DNA from: Gillisella vitis
GTDB taxonomy: Bacteria; Pseudomonadota; Alphaproteobacteria; Rhizobiales; Rhizobiaceae
DNA length: 64,000 nucleotides
NCBI RefSeq assembly: GCF_001541345.2
Contig: NZ_LMVL02000005.1
Coordinates: forward strand, 124,001 to 188,000
Direction of reading: 5' to 3'
Shown here piece after piece: positions 28,944 through 39,737 of this stretch. A program made the translations under genes and the position numbers. Position 1 is the first letter of the stretch; each line of letters begins with the position of its first letter. The notes below the pieces were generated by a model that did no database searches, was not told the DNA's origin, and saw only the letters and a list, made by a program, of their open reading frames with translations.

Positions 28944-30997
28944 CCAATCTGGATCCCATTCAGGTTTTCAGGACAGAAGCAGCAGAGCTGTTCGAACAGA
29001 TCGAAAGCGGCCTGCTCGACCTGCTGCATGACCTGTCCAATCAAGATCAGATCGATTCGGTGTTCCGCGGTCTTCATACCCTGAAGGGATCCGGAGCCAT
29101 GTTCGGCTTCGAGGCTCTGGCCGCTTTCACCCACCATTGCGAAACCGCTTTCGACCGGGTCCGCAAGGGTGAAGTACCGGCAACCGCTGAGCTTGTCGCC
29201 GCCGTTCTCGATGCTCAGGACCATATGAAGGCGCTGGTTGCCACTCCCAATGGCGATCATGAAGCAGCCGGAGAGCGGCTGCTGGCCAAGTTGCAGGACG
29301 CGGTCGGCGACCATGGTGGTAATGCGCATGCGGTGCCAGCCGCAAAGCCCGGCAATGGCGGAGCCGCCAAGTCGCAGTCGGCAGCCCGGTCGGCGACGAC
29401 GACATGGCGGATGAAATTCCGCCTGCCGGCTAATTCCATGGTCAATGGTACCAATCCACTCGGCCTTCTGAATGAGCTTCGCGACCTTGGAAAATGCACC
29501 GTTAAAGCGGATTTGAGCGCTATCCCGGGTCTTGAGGAGATTTCACCTGCCGATCTTTATATCGGCTGGAGCGTGGAGCTTGTTACCGAAAAGCCGAAGT
29601 CGGATATCGAGGATGTCTTCATCTTCGTCATGGATGACATGGATCTCGAACTGGCTGAGGATGCGACCGCGGTCTCTTCCGAGACCATTGCCGCCGATGA
29701 TCCAGTCGAACAGGCCGTCGCCGCGCCGGTGACACCTGACAACAAGCAGGCGCCAAGCCAGGTTCAGGCCGCGACACCTGCCGCCACTCAGACTGGTTCC
29801 AATGACGCCAAGCATGGCCGTGCCGCCGAAAATGTCCGCGTTCCCGCCGAGCGGCTGGACGAATTGATGGACAGGGTCGGCGAGCTGGTGATTGCCCAGT
29901 CCCGCCTGTCGCAGTTGGCCAATACCAGCGCCGACATCATGCTGCGGTCCGTTTCGGAAGATGTCGAGCGGCTCTCCGGTGAGCTGCGCGACACGATGAT
30001 GGTGCTGCGCATGGTGCCGGTTGGCAGCCTGTTCACCCGCTTCCGCCGTCTTGTCCACGATCTCGCCCGCGAGACCGGCAAGGTCATCGAGCTGGAGACG
30101 GAAGGCGAAACCACGGAGGTGGACAAGACCGTTATCGAGCGGCTGGCCGATCCGCTGGTGCATCTGGTGCGCAATTCCATCGACCACGGGCTCGAGCCGC
30201 CGGAAGAACGCCTTGCAGCTGGCAAGAACAAAGCCGGCAAGGTGGTGCTGTCGGCCCATCAGTCCGGGGGTGAAGTGATCATCACCATCAAGGACGATGG
30301 CCGTGGCATCAACCGCGACCGGGTCCGGGCCAAGGCCGAATCCTCGGGGCTGATCCAGCCGGGCCAGCAGCTGATGGATCAGGAATTGTTGCAGCTGATC
30401 TTCCAGCCGGGCTTTTCCACCGCACAGACGATCACCAATCTTTCTGGACGTGGCGTCGGCATGGATGTGGTGAAGAAAACCGTCGAGGCCCTGCGCGGGG
30501 TGATCGACATCCGCAGTGAAAACGGTAAGGGCTCGGAAGTCTCCCTGCGCATTCCGCTGACGCTGGCGATCATCGACGGTCTTTTGGTGCGCGTCGGTAC
30601 CGGCTGCTACGTCATTCCGCTGTCGGCGGTCGAGGAATGCCTCGAATTGTCGATTGAGGACGATCTGCGCTCCAGGGGCCGCAGTTTCATTTCGCTGCGC
30701 GACAGTCTGGTTCCCTTCCTCAGGCTCAGGGATCTGTTCCGCACGGGAACGCAGCCTGATCCTTTCCAGAAGGTCGTGGTCATCTCGACCGGCGACGAGC
30801 GCGTCGGCCTGGTGGTCGACCAGATCATCGGCGATCACCAGACCGTCATCAAATCCATGTCCAAGCTTCACCACGACGTCGTGACTTTCTCGGGTGCGAC
30901 CATTCTGGGTGACGGCAGTGTCGCGCTGATCCTGGATGTGACGCATCTGGTCAACGCAGGCCAACAGCAGGAGGCGCAATTGCGTGTAGCAGGATGA
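28940..30997 (+). CDS. cheA: Chemotaxis histidine kinase CheA
   Basis: A 685-residue class II histidine kinase. The HPt domain has phospho-accepting His46 in LHTLKGSG. A middle segment (about 150-230, DDMDLELAED) may be the response-regulator docking region. Next come the dimerisation helices (RVPAERLDELMDRVGELV), the HATPase domain (HLVRNSIDHGLE N-box, DDGRGINRD, GRGVGMDVVK) and a C-terminal CheW-like domain. The start overlaps the cheY stop (ATGA) and its stop overlaps cheW, indicating translational coupling. Confidence 0.96.
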   Translation: MTNLDPIQVFRTEAAELFEQIESGLLDLLHDLSNQDQIDSVFRGLHTLKGSGAMFGFEALAAFTHHCETAFDRVRKGEVPATAELVAAVLDAQDHMKALVATPNGDHEAAGERLLAKLQDAVGDHGGNAHAVPAAKPGNGGAAKSQSAARSATTTWRMKFRLPANSMVNGTNPLGLLNELRDLGKCTVKADLSAIPGLEEISPADLYIGWSVELVTEKPKSDIEDVFIFVMDDMDLELAEDATAVSSETIAADDPVEQAVAAPVTPDNKQAPSQVQAATPAATQTGSNDAKHGRAAENVRVPAERLDELMDRVGELVIAQSRLSQLANTSADIMLRSVSEDVERLSGELRDTMMVLRMVPVGSLFTRFRRLVHDLARETGKVIELETEGETTEVDKTVIERLADPLVHLVRNSIDHGLEPPEERLAAGKNKAGKVVLSAHQSGGEVIITIKDDGRGINRDRVRAKAESSGLIQPGQQLMDQELLQLIFQPGFSTAQTITNLSGRGVGMDVVKKTVEALRGVIDIRSENGKGSEVSLRIPLTLAIIDGLLVRVGTGCYVIPLSAVEECLELSIEDDLRSRGRSFISLRDSLVPFLRLRDLFRTGTQPDPFQKVVVISTGDERVGLVVDQIIGDHQTVIKSMSKLHHDVVTFSGATILGDGSVALILDVTHLVNAGQQQEAQLRVAG

Positions 30998-31521
30998 GTA
31001 TCGTACCCGGCAAACATGATTTCCAGCATTTCTGGGCGGACCGCGACGAAGTCGCCGTGCTGACTTTCAATCTGAATGGTGAGACGTTCGCGATTGAGGC
31101 CATCACCGTGCAGGAGATCATTGATCTCCTGCCGGAAACCAAGGTGCCAGGCGCAAAGCCTTTCGTCTCCAGCGTCATCAATTTCCGCGGCAAGGTCATT
31201 CCACTGGCTGATATCCGGCTGGCCTTCGGTATGGAAGCGACGGAGCCAACCATCGACAGCCGTATCATTGTCATCGAGCTCGATCTCGATGGTGAAACCA
31301 CCCTGACCGGCATTCGCACGGACCGGGTGTTCGAAGTCACGACATTGGCGCACTCCGCCAGCGAACCGCCCCCCAGCGTCGGCATGCGTTGGCGTCCCGA
31401 CTTCATTGAATGCCTGGTCAAACGGGATGGAGAGTTCATCATTCTCCCCAATCTCCAGGCAATTTTCTCCAGCACAAGTGACCGGATCGCCGCTCCCACG
31501 GCTGGTCTGGCAACAAATTGA
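30994..31521 (+). CDS. cheW: CheW-type coupling protein (first copy)
   Basis: A 175-residue CheW domain protein that links receptors to CheA. The segments [35 protein letters not shown] and DRVFEV are typical. It overlaps cheA by 4 bp and is followed at once by the first receptor gene. It differs clearly from the second copy at 37174, so the two are probably not interchangeable. Confidence 0.93.
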   Translation: MSIVPGKHDFQHFWADRDEVAVLTFNLNGETFAIEAITVQEIIDLLPETKVPGAKPFVSSVINFRGKVIPLADIRLAFGMEATEPTIDSRIIVIELDLDGETTLTGIRTDRVFEVTTLAHSASEPPPSVGMRWRPDFIECLVKRDGEFIILPNLQAIFSSTSDRIAAPTAGLATN

Positions 31522-31529
31522 GGTCTGTT

Positions 31530-33224
31530 ATGCGGTTTACAATTAAAATGAAGCTGGGGTTGGCTTTCGGCATCGTCGTCGCGTTGCTGATTGCCAGTTC
31601 GGTTATGGGAATTCAAAGTCTGGGCTCGATGAACGATGCCATGGGCAATACGCTTGAAGGTCCTGTAGAACGGTTGCGTCTGGCTCAACAGCTCCAGATG
31701 GAGCAACTTCAGCAATTGCGTCAGCAAAAGAATGTTCAGCTGGCCCAATCCGAAGACGAAATCAAATCCAGTATCGCCAAGGCCAATGCGTCGCGTGCCG
31801 AATTTGACCAGGCTTTTGCAGCCGTGATGGCCAAGGCAACGGAAGAAGGCAAGGTATTCTGGAACAAGCTTGCCGTCGTGGAAGCCGATTTCCGAAAGAC
31901 CGACGACCAGATCAAGGCTTTGACAATCGCTGGCGACACTGCGGGCGCACTGAAAATCTCGACGAATGAGAACCGCAAGGCTGTCAATGAGATCGATGAT
32001 CTCCTGTCGCAAGTCGTCACTCTGGAGCAGTCCCGCCTGCGCGATGCCGATGCTGCCGGCGATGCCGAATATGCCAGCACCCGGTTGATGCTTTTGTCCC
32101 TGTCGATTGCGGCCTCCGTTATCGCCGTCATGGCAGCGGTCTGGATTGTCATCAGCGTCACCGGCGGTATCAATCGTGCGGTTGTGGCTGTGCGAAAGGT
32201 TGCCGATGGCGACCTGACGGAGTTTGCCCAAATCCGTTCACGCGATGAAATCGGCGACATGCTGCAATATGTCAATACGATGATCGAGCGCCTTCGCGGC
32301 GTGGTTGGCGATGCGCTGTCGGCGTCCGACAATGTGTCTTCGGGTAGCCAGCAGCTGTCGTCTGCCTCCGAGCAGGTCAGCCAGGGCGCGACGGAACAGG
32401 CGTCGTCTGCCGAAGAAGCCTCCGCTTCGATGGAAGAGATGGCAGCCAATATCAAGCAGAATGCCGACAATGCCGCTCAGACAGAAAAGATCGCTCGCCA
32501 GTCCTCCAAGGATGCGGAAACCTCTGGCGAAGCGGTGAACCGGGCTGTTGGTGCGATGCGCACGATTGCCGAGAAGATCTCGATCGTCCAGGAAATCGCT
32601 CGCCAGACCGACCTTCTGGCCTTGAATGCGGCAGTTGAAGCCGCCCGTGCCGGTGAACATGGCAAGGGCTTTGCCGTGGTTGCCTCTGAAGTGCGCAAGC
32701 TTGCCGAGCGCAGCCAGGCAGCAGCGGCTGAAATCAGCACGCTGTCGGGCCAGACGGTGCAGGTGGCGACAGAAGCCGGTGAAATGCTGACACGGTTGGT
32801 TCCCGATATCCGCAAGACGGCGGAACTGATTTCCGAGATCTCGGCGGCGTGCCGCGAGCAGGATATCGGCGCCAGCCAGATTAACGAAGCGATCCAGCAG
32901 CTCGACAAGGTGACGCAGCAGAACGCGGGCGCTTCGGAAGAAATGTCGGCTACCTCTGAAGAACTGGCCGCTCAGGCTGAGGAATTGCAAACGTCCATCG
33001 CCTTCTTCAAGGTCGATGGTGCGCATCAGAAGAAGCCCGCACAACAGACCCGGGCTGTTGCCGCTCGCGCTGCGCCTGCCCGGACGGCTACACCAGCAAA
33101 ACCCCGCACACCGACGTCGTCTCAGACGGTTGCTGCTCAGCAGGCGAGAGCCAAGGGCTTTGCCCTCGATCTCTCCATGGGTGGACCGGATGAGGAGGAT
33201 CTGGATTTTCGCCAGACGGCATAA
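31530..33224 (+). CDS. Methyl-accepting chemotaxis protein 1 (one HAMP unit)
   Basis: A 564-residue transmembrane receptor. TM1 is at about 8-28, a periplasmic four-helix-bundle sensor spans 30-185, and TM2 is at about 186-212. A single HAMP unit ([10 protein letters not shown]...) is followed by the methylation/signalling domain, whose hairpin tip [21 protein letters not shown] is near 355-375. An Ala/Pro-rich linker leads to the tail [18 protein letters not shown]. No NWETF-type CheR pentapeptide is present. The ATG at 31530 has GAGG seven bases upstream. Confidence 0.93.
   Translation: MRFTIKMKLGLAFGIVVALLIASSVMGIQSLGSMNDAMGNTLEGPVERLRLAQQLQMEQLQQLRQQKNVQLAQSEDEIKSSIAKANASRAEFDQAFAAVMAKATEEGKVFWNKLAVVEADFRKTDDQIKALTIAGDTAGALKISTNENRKAVNEIDDLLSQVVTLEQSRLRDADAAGDAEYASTRLMLLSLSIAASVIAVMAAVWIVISVTGGINRAVVAVRKVADGDLTEFAQIRSRDEIGDMLQYVNTMIERLRGVVGDALSASDNVSSGSQQLSSASEQVSQGATEQASSAEEASASMEEMAANIKQNADNAAQTEKIARQSSKDAETSGEAVNRAVGAMRTIAEKISIVQEIARQTDLLALNAAVEAARAGEHGKGFAVVASEVRKLAERSQAAAAEISTLSGQTVQVATEAGEMLTRLVPDIRKTAELISEISAACREQDIGASQINEAIQQLDKVTQQNAGASEEMSATSEELAAQAEELQTSIAFFKVDGAHQKKPAQQTRAVAARAAPARTATPAKPRTPTSSQTVAAQQARAKGFALDLSMGGPDEEDLDFRQTA
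33045..33200 (+). repeat. Near-identical 156-bp direct repeat, copy 1 (MCP 1 linker and tail)
   Basis: This stretch of MCP 1 matches 36993-37148 of MCP 3 base for base except one third-position difference (ggt/ggc). It covers the Ala/Pro linker and the conserved tail, normally a fast-diverging part of receptors. MCP 2 is clearly different over most of this interval. Confidence 0.9.
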
Positions 33225-33322
33225 TCGACTTAAGGTGGATGACATGGGTTCGCCGTGACATCCACCCTTACTGAAGGCGTTCACACAGATCAGCCATCCG
33301 TTCTGGATGAGTGGAGATATTT

Positions 33323-35260
33323 ATGCGGTTCACAATAAAACTAAAACTGGTGCTCGCCTTCGGACTGATCATTATCATGTCAGGTGCAATGGCAGCGCTG
33401 TCTATCGATAAGCTTTCGTCTCTCAACGATGCAATTACTGTGATTGTGAAGGGACCGGCGGAAAATCTGCGAGATGCGGGAAGTCTGTCAAATGCGGTTC
33501 TTTCTGCTATGCGCCATGAGAAAAACGCGATTATCAACACCGATCCTGTCCGCATTCTCGGCTATATCGATAGCGTGAAGAAAGAGCAGGAAAAGATCGA
33601 CAAGTCATTGGCGCTGTTGAGCGATACGACCGATCAGAAGTTGCTTCTGCCGTTGTCCGAGTTCCAGAAAAGCCTCGTGACCTGGCGGCAGGTGCAAGAT
33701 AGCGTGTTGAAGCTGGCGGCTGACAATACGCCGGAAAGCAATCAGAAGGCCGGCGAAATCTCGATGGCAGAGGGCGCGAGGGCCGCTGACGCCATGCTCG
33801 CCCGCGTCGATGAAGTCAACGCGTCGATTGCCAAGCAACTTGCCGAAACCGATGAAAGCACCAACCAGGAATATGCCTTTTCACGAACAGTTCTGTTGGT
33901 GGGCATCGGGTTGCTTATGGTCTTATCGGTTGCTGTCGCTCTGTGGATCGCTGTGGGTATTGCCCGTGGCCTCGGCAAGGTTACGTCCGTTGCCAATGCC
34001 GTTGCCATCGGTGATCTTGACCAGACCGTTGAGGTGAAAACCAATGACGAGATCAAGGATCTTGTCACGACGATTAACGGGATGACCGAAAACCTGCGAG
34101 CAACTGCCGCTTTGGCAAACCGCATCTCCGAAGGTGATTTGTCCCAGGATATCACACCGCTCTCGAGCAAGGATTCATTGGGTATCGCTATGCGATCCAT
34201 GACCCTCAATCTGCGTGAAACGACAGCGATTGCCGACAAGATTGCCAATGGTGATTTGACGGTGACGCCGACTCCGCGCTCCAATGTCGATACGCTGGGC
34301 CTTGCCTTGCAGAGCATGGTGGAGCGTCTTCGGGGTGTTGTTGCCGATGCCTTGTCGGCGTCTGACAACGTTTCCTCCGGCAGTCAGGAACTGTCCTCAA
34401 GCTCCGAACAGCTGTCGCAGGGCGCAACGGAACAGGCATCGTCCGCTGAAGAAGCCTCTGCCTCGATGGAAGAGATGGCGGCCAATATCAAGCAGAATGC
34501 CGACAATGCCGCCCAGACCGAAAAGATTGCCCGCCAGTCCTCCAAGGATGCGGAAGCCTCCGGCGAAGCGGTCAACCGTGCAGTCGGTGCGATGCGCACG
34601 ATTGCCGAGAAGATCTCCATCGTCCAGGAAATCGCCCGCCAGACCGATCTTCTGGCCTTGAATGCGGCGGTTGAAGCAGCGCGCGCCGGTGAACATGGCA
34701 AGGGCTTTGCGGTGGTTGCCTCTGAAGTGCGCAAGCTTGCCGAGCGCAGCCAGGCGGCAGCGGCTGAAATCAGCACGCTGTCGGGCCAGACGGTGCAGGT
34801 GGCGACGGAAGCCGGTGAAATGCTCGGCCGCTTGGTTCCCGATATCCGTAAGACAGCGGACCTGATTTCCGAGATCTCGGCGGCGTGCCGTGAGCAGGAT
34901 ATCGGCGCCAGCCAGATCAACGAGGCGATCCAGCAGCTCGACAAGGTGACGCAGCAGAATGCGGGCGCCTCGGAAGAAATGTCGGCAACCTCTGAAGAAC
35001 TGGCCGCTCAGGCCGAGGAACTCCAGGCTTCCATCGCCTTCTTCAAGGTCGATGGACTGAAGGCGCAGAAGAAGTCGGCCCAAAACTATACGTCGCAGCC
35101 TGCAAGACCGGCCAAAATCACGACAGCGGCGGCTGTTGTGCGCAAGCCGTCAGCAGCTCAGACGGTTGCTGCCCAGCAGGCGAGGGCCAAGGGTTTTGCC
35201 CTCGACCTCTCCATGGGCGGACCGGATGACGAAGATCACGATTTCCGCCAGCTCGCGTGA
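33323..35260 (+). CDS. Methyl-accepting chemotaxis protein 2 (three HAMP-like units)
   Basis: A 645-residue receptor of the same plan as its neighbours, with TM1 at about 8-28, a periplasmic sensor to about 188 and TM2 at about 189-215. Three HAMP-like repeats then follow, each with an I-GDL/S-EGDL/A-NGDL turn ([27 protein letters not shown]). The signalling domain is nearly identical to MCP 1 and 3. The tail is [18 protein letters not shown]. The first 70 residues also resemble MCP 3 (MRFTIKLKL...[12 protein letters not shown]), pointing to tandem duplication. GGAG precedes the ATG. Confidence 0.93.
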   Translation: MRFTIKLKLVLAFGLIIIMSGAMAALSIDKLSSLNDAITVIVKGPAENLRDAGSLSNAVLSAMRHEKNAIINTDPVRILGYIDSVKKEQEKIDKSLALLSDTTDQKLLLPLSEFQKSLVTWRQVQDSVLKLAADNTPESNQKAGEISMAEGARAADAMLARVDEVNASIAKQLAETDESTNQEYAFSRTVLLVGIGLLMVLSVAVALWIAVGIARGLGKVTSVANAVAIGDLDQTVEVKTNDEIKDLVTTINGMTENLRATAALANRISEGDLSQDITPLSSKDSLGIAMRSMTLNLRETTAIADKIANGDLTVTPTPRSNVDTLGLALQSMVERLRGVVADALSASDNVSSGSQELSSSSEQLSQGATEQASSAEEASASMEEMAANIKQNADNAAQTEKIARQSSKDAEASGEAVNRAVGAMRTIAEKISIVQEIARQTDLLALNAAVEAARAGEHGKGFAVVASEVRKLAERSQAAAAEISTLSGQTVQVATEAGEMLGRLVPDIRKTADLISEISAACREQDIGASQINEAIQQLDKVTQQNAGASEEMSATSEELAAQAEELQASIAFFKVDGLKAQKKSAQNYTSQPARPAKITTAAAVVRKPSAAQTVAAQQARAKGFALDLSMGGPDDEDHDFRQLA

Positions 35261-35345
35261 AATCGGCCAGCGACAAAGACCGGGACAGGCAAGAGATTGG
35301 CTGTCCCACCACGCTTAAATATGCGGAAATATCTGGGGGACTACC

Positions 35346-37172
35346 ATGCGATTCACGATCAAACTCAAACTGGCCCTTGCCTTCGGCCTTATCATTATGA
35401 TGTCAGGCGCCATGGCGACGATGGCGATCATCAATCTTTCGTCACTCAATAGCGCGATCAGTGACATCATTGCTGGTCCCGCGGCAAATTTGCGTAACTC
35501 AAGCGATTTATCAGACGCCGTCTTGTCTTCGATCCGCGATGAGAAAAATGCGATCATCAACGTCGATCCCAACAAGATCGATGAATATGTCGGTGGCGTG
35601 AAAGAGCGCCGTGCGCTTATCAATGATCTCCTGGTGAAACTGGATGCGGACACCAATCCCTTGATCAAGGAAAAAGTCGCGCAATTCCGGACCCACTTGC
35701 CCGGTTGGATCACCATGCAGGATTCCATCCTCAAGCTCGCCATTGAAAATACGGATGCCAGCAACAAGCAGGCGGGTGACATTTCCATGGGCGAGGGTGC
35801 CAAGCTGACCGCAAGCCTGTTGCAAAGCCTGGGTAGCTTGAACGGACAGATTTCCGCAGATCTCAAGCAGACCGATGAAGCCACCAACGAACAATATGAC
35901 TTTTCCCGCAATAGCCTGATTGCCGGCTTGGGCATCCTGCTTGTTCTGTCGGTCGCTATTGCTGTGTGGATTGCCCTGGGCATCAATTCCGGCCTGAAAA
36001 AGATCAAGACCGTTGCAGATGCCGTTGCCATCGGCGATCTCGGTCAGGATATCGACATCAGAAGCAATGATGAAATCCGCGACGTTGTTGAAAGCGTCAA
36101 GGTCATGACCGGCAATCTGAGAGAAACCGCAGCCATCGCCAATCAGATTGCCGATGGCAATTTGACGGTGGCGCCGAAATCCCTGTCTGACAAGGACACA
36201 CTTGGCCAATCTCTTCAGTTGATGGTCGAGCGCCTTCGTGGCGTCGTCGCTGATGCCTTGTCTGCGTCCGACAATGTGTCTTCAGGTAGCCAGCAGCTGT
36301 CGTCTGCCTCCGAGCAGGTCAGCCAGGGCGCAACGGAGCAGGCATCGTCCGCTGAAGAAGCTTCTGCCTCGATGGAAGAGATGGCAGCCAATATCAAGCA
36401 GAATGCCGACAATGCCGCCCAGACCGAAAAGATCGCCCGCCAGTCGTCCAAGGATGCGGAAGCCTCTGGCGAAGCGGTGAACCGGGCTGTTGGTGCGATG
36501 CGCACGATTGCCGAGAAGATCTCCATCGTCCAGGAAATCGCCCGTCAGACCGACCTGCTGGCCTTGAATGCGGCGGTTGAAGCCGCCCGTGCGGGTGAGC
36601 ATGGCAAGGGCTTTGCAGTGGTTGCTTCTGAAGTGCGCAAGCTTGCCGAGCGCAGCCAGGCGGCAGCAGCTGAAATCAGCACGCTGTCGGGCCAGACTGT
36701 GCAGGTTGCGACAGAAGCCGGTGAAATGCTGACCCGGCTGGTTCCAGACATCCGCAAAACGGCGGACCTGATTTCCGAGATCTCTGCGGCGTGCCGTGAG
36801 CAGGATATCGGCGCCAGCCAGATTAACGAAGCGATCCAGCAGCTCGACAAGGTGACGCAGCAGAATGCGGGCGCTTCGGAAGAAATGTCGGCAACCTCTG
36901 AAGAACTGGCCGCTCAGGCCGAGGAACTCCAGGCTTCCATCGCCTTCTTCAAGGTCGATGGCGCTGGCGCTGGCGCAAGAAGACCATCCCCCCAGACCCG
37001 GGCTGTTGCCGCTCGCGCTGCGCCTGCCCGGACGGCTACACCAGCAAAACCCCGCACACCGACGTCGTCTCAGACGGTTGCTGCTCAGCAGGCGAGAGCC
37101 AAGGGCTTTGCCCTCGATCTCTCCATGGGCGGACCGGATGAGGAGGATCGTCTCTTTCAGGAAAGCGCGTAA
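35346..37172 (+). CDS. Methyl-accepting chemotaxis protein 3 (two HAMP-like units)
   Basis: A 608-residue receptor with TM1 near 8-28, a periplasmic sensor, TM2 at about 191-215, and two HAMP-like units ([18 protein letters not shown]). The conserved signalling domain and the shared [18 protein letters not shown] tail follow. Its Ala/Pro linker and tail are almost identical at DNA level to those of MCP 1, although its sensor half is closer to MCP 2. This mosaic indicates gene conversion between the tandem copies. Confidence 0.93.
   Translation: MRFTIKLKLALAFGLIIMMSGAMATMAIINLSSLNSAISDIIAGPAANLRNSSDLSDAVLSSIRDEKNAIINVDPNKIDEYVGGVKERRALINDLLVKLDADTNPLIKEKVAQFRTHLPGWITMQDSILKLAIENTDASNKQAGDISMGEGAKLTASLLQSLGSLNGQISADLKQTDEATNEQYDFSRNSLIAGLGILLVLSVAIAVWIALGINSGLKKIKTVADAVAIGDLGQDIDIRSNDEIRDVVESVKVMTGNLRETAAIANQIADGNLTVAPKSLSDKDTLGQSLQLMVERLRGVVADALSASDNVSSGSQQLSSASEQVSQGATEQASSAEEASASMEEMAANIKQNADNAAQTEKIARQSSKDAEASGEAVNRAVGAMRTIAEKISIVQEIARQTDLLALNAAVEAARAGEHGKGFAVVASEVRKLAERSQAAAAEISTLSGQTVQVATEAGEMLTRLVPDIRKTADLISEISAACREQDIGASQINEAIQQLDKVTQQNAGASEEMSATSEELAAQAEELQASIAFFKVDGAGAGARRPSPQTRAVAARAAPARTATPAKPRTPTSSQTVAAQQARAKGFALDLSMGGPDEEDRLFQESA
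36993..37148 (+). repeat. Near-identical 156-bp direct repeat, copy 2 (MCP 3 linker and tail)
   Basis: Partner of 33045-33200, offset by 3948 bp. Near-identity in a linker that differs in MCP 2 implies recent conversion or duplication, and gives a substrate for recombination that would delete MCP 2. Confidence 0.9.
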
Positions 37173-37173
37173 C

Positions 37174-37668
37174 ATGAGTGGACAATCGTCAGAATCGCAA
37201 TTCGTCACCTTCAGCCTTGGTGAAGAAGTGTTTGCCGTGCCCGTTACCGTGGTCCGGGAAATTCTCGATCACGAGGACCCGTTCAAGATCCCGCATGGAC
37301 CGGACTATCTTCTGGGCCTGCGGGATGTCCGGGGCCAGGGCGTGCCGGTTATCGATCTTCGTCTGCGGCTCGGTATGTCGCGCACGGTGAAGACGCCGCA
37401 TACCCGGATTCTGGTGATGGATGTGCCACTTTCCGATCGCAGTCTTGCGGTCGGGGTGGTGGCCGACAAGGTCTTCGAGGTCATTCCCTTCCGGCATGCC
37501 GATATCGAGCAGGCGCCCGATATCGGCATCCGCTGGCGCTCTGATTATATTCAGGGCGTCGTCCGTCGAGAGGCGGGCTTTGTGGTGATCATTGACCTGG
37601 CGCGGTTGTTTTCGGGCGATGAAACTGCCCTTGCCTCTTCTTCCGCACCGGCTTTTGCCGTCGCCTGA
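37174..37668 (+). CDS. cheW: CheW-type coupling protein (second copy)
   Basis: A 164-residue CheW domain starting one base after the MCP 3 stop, with AGGAAAG upstream. The segments FSLGEEVFAVPVTVVREILDH, GLRDVRGQGVPVIDLR and VVADKVFEV define the family. Two different CheW proteins in one operon suggest distinct positions in the array, for example one bound to CheA and one in CheW-only rings. Confidence 0.93.
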   Translation: MSGQSSESQFVTFSLGEEVFAVPVTVVREILDHEDPFKIPHGPDYLLGLRDVRGQGVPVIDLRLRLGMSRTVKTPHTRILVMDVPLSDRSLAVGVVADKVFEVIPFRHADIEQAPDIGIRWRSDYIQGVVRREAGFVVIIDLARLFSGDETALASSSAPAFAVA

Positions 37669-37694
37669 AAAACCATGACAGGGAGGCCGCCAGC

Positions 37695-38546
37695 GTGAAT
37701 GCATTGGCAGAAGCAGTTGTTGGAGATCATAGGATCAGCCCGAAAAATTTCAGGCGTCTGGCCAACTACATTTTTGAATATAGTGGCATCAAGATGCCGG
37801 ATACCAAGACGACGATGCTGGAAGGCCGGTTGCGCAGACGTTTGCGCGCCACCGGCTTTACGGATTTCGACAGCTATTGCCATTATATTTTCGATGAGGG
37901 CGGCCTTGCGACTGAATCCGTTCATCTGATCGATGCGGTTACCACCAATAAGACAGACTTTTTCCGCGAGCCCAACCATTTCGACTATCTGACGCAAAAG
38001 GCATTGCCGGATCTGGAGTCCAGGGGCGTGCGTCGGGTTCGCATCTGGAGTTCGGCCTGTTCCATCGGTGCGGAGCCCTATACGCTTGCCATGGTAATGG
38101 CGGAATATATGGAACGCCGCAGCGGGATGGACTATCATATCCTGGCAACGGATCTGTCCACCGATGTGCTTCAAAAGGCCCGCCGGGGTGTCTATCCTGC
38201 CGATATGCTGGAGCCGGTGCCGCGCACCATGGCGGCGCGGTATGTGATGCATGCGCGTGACAAGCAGCGTAACGAGGTTCGAATTGCACCGGCGCTTCGC
38301 ACCCATGTCGGTTTTGCCCGGCTGAACCTGATGGATGACAGCTATCAGGTGGGGGAGCCGATGGATGTTATATTCTGCCGCAATGTGTTGATTTATTTTG
38401 ATAAAAAGACGCAGTTCAATGTGTTGCGACGCCTTTGCGATTGCCTTGGCAAAGGTGGCTATATGTTCATAGGCCATTCCGAATCGATTACCGGGCTGGA
38501 TCTTCCGCTCAAGCAATTGGCCAACACGGTGTTCAGGAAGGTATGA
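37695..38546 (+). CDS. cheR: Chemotaxis protein methyltransferase CheR
   Basis: A 283-residue SAM-dependent glutamate methyltransferase. The N-terminal helical domain ([17 protein letters not shown]) is followed by the catalytic domain with the SAM loop [17 protein letters not shown] and [13 protein letters not shown]. The start is GTG with GGGAGG upstream. It methylates the receptors encoded just upstream and is opposed by CheB. Confidence 0.94.
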   Translation: MNALAEAVVGDHRISPKNFRRLANYIFEYSGIKMPDTKTTMLEGRLRRRLRATGFTDFDSYCHYIFDEGGLATESVHLIDAVTTNKTDFFREPNHFDYLTQKALPDLESRGVRRVRIWSSACSIGAEPYTLAMVMAEYMERRSGMDYHILATDLSTDVLQKARRGVYPADMLEPVPRTMAARYVMHARDKQRNEVRIAPALRTHVGFARLNLMDDSYQVGEPMDVIFCRNVLIYFDKKTQFNVLRRLCDCLGKGGYMFIGHSESITGLDLPLKQLANTVFRKV

Positions 38547-38553
38547 TTGTCAT

Positions 38554-39648
38554 ATGCCGAAGAAAATTCGCGTCCTTATTGTCGACGATTCAGCCAGTGT
38601 CCGGCAAATCCTGACAAATGTTCTGCAATCCGATCCTGATATCGAGGTGATCGGCGCCGCGTCCGATCCCTTCGTTGCCGCCCGGCGCATTGCCGAGGAA
38701 ATTCCGGATGTGATCACGCTGGATGTGGAAATGCCGCGCATGGATGGCATCACCTTCCTGCGCAAGCTGATGTCGCAGCGCCCTATTCCGGTGGTGATGT
38801 GCTCATCCCTGACGGAGGCTGGTAGCGAAACCCTGATGCAGGCCATGGAGGCGGGCGCGGTCGATATCATTCTTAAGCCGAAGATTGCCGCTGCCGATCA
38901 TCTGGCTGAGCAGGGCGAACGGATTTGCCAGGTGGTGAAAAGTGCGGCCCAGGCGCGGCTCGGTGCGCGAAAGTCCAGTGTGATGGACCGTGCTTCCGCC
39001 AGCGGTGAGCCAGCAAAGAAACTGACTGCGGATGCCATGCTGCCACCACCGACTGGCCGTGCCATGGCCAAGACCACCGAAATGGTGGTCTGTGTGGGGG
39101 CATCGACCGGTGGCACTGAGGCGCTTCGGGAATTCCTGGAAAAAATGCCTGCCAATTCCCCAGGCATTGTCATCGTGCAGCATATGCCGGAAAAATTCAC
39201 GGCGGCTTTTGCCAAGCGCTTGAATGGCCTGTGCGAAATGGAAATCAAGGAAGCTGAAAACGGTGATCCGGTGCTGCGCGGCCATGTGCTGATTGCGCCT
39301 GGGGATCGCCACATGATGTTGGAGCGGCAAGGGGCACGGTATTATGTATCGGTCAAATCAGGCCCGTTGGTGTCGCGCCATCGTCCGTCCGTGGATGTGC
39401 TGTTTCGCTCGGCGGCCCGGTCGGCAGGTGCCAATGCCATGGGTGTTATCATGACCGGCATGGGGGATGACGGCGCGCGCGGCATGCTGGAAATGCACCA
39501 GGCCGGGGCCTTCACGCTTGCCCAGGATGAGGCAAGCTGCATTGTCTTCGGCATGCCCAAGGAAGCCATCGCCCATGGCGGCGTCGACAGGACCGTGCCG
39601 CTTCACCAGATTGCACCGGAAATTCTGGCGGAGGACCGCAGGCGCTAG
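38554..39648 (+). CDS. cheB: Protein-glutamate methylesterase/deamidase CheB
   Basis: A 364-residue two-domain enzyme. The receiver domain has its phospho-acceptor in [10 protein letters not shown]. The C-terminal esterase carries the catalytic triad motifs [10 protein letters not shown] (Ser), IVQHMP (His) and [11 protein letters not shown] (Asp). It is the last gene of the operon, eight bases after cheR. No cheD or flagellar gene follows. Confidence 0.95.
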   Translation: MPKKIRVLIVDDSASVRQILTNVLQSDPDIEVIGAASDPFVAARRIAEEIPDVITLDVEMPRMDGITFLRKLMSQRPIPVVMCSSLTEAGSETLMQAMEAGAVDIILKPKIAAADHLAEQGERICQVVKSAAQARLGARKSSVMDRASASGEPAKKLTADAMLPPPTGRAMAKTTEMVVCVGASTGGTEALREFLEKMPANSPGIVIVQHMPEKFTAAFAKRLNGLCEMEIKEAENGDPVLRGHVLIAPGDRHMMLERQGARYYVSVKSGPLVSRHRPSVDVLFRSAARSAGANAMGVIMTGMGDDGARGMLEMHQAGAFTLAQDEASCIVFGMPKEAIAHGGVDRTVPLHQIAPEILAEDRRR

Positions 39649-39670
39649 AGTTGGTCTTAGGACAATTGAT

Positions 39671-39707
39671 CACCAGTTTTCCGGAAAAGACAAACGAAAA
39701 CAGAAGG
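39671..39707 (+). repeat. Dispersed Rhizobiales-type repeat, copy A
   Basis: CACCAGTTTTCCGGAAAAGA followed by CAAACGAAAACAG. Related copies lie at 40651-40710 (opposite strand) and 44293-44392. The core GGTTTTCcGgAAAAGACAnnCGAAAACA is widespread between rhizobial genes. Confidence 0.7.
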
Positions 39708-39737
39708 CTATAGTAGTCGGACTTGTTCGGTTTTCAC

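Noticed and set aside
29543-30979. Minus-strand frame of 478 codons inside cheA
   Set aside because: It is a shadow of cheA with no start signals and no domain; cheA is unambiguous.
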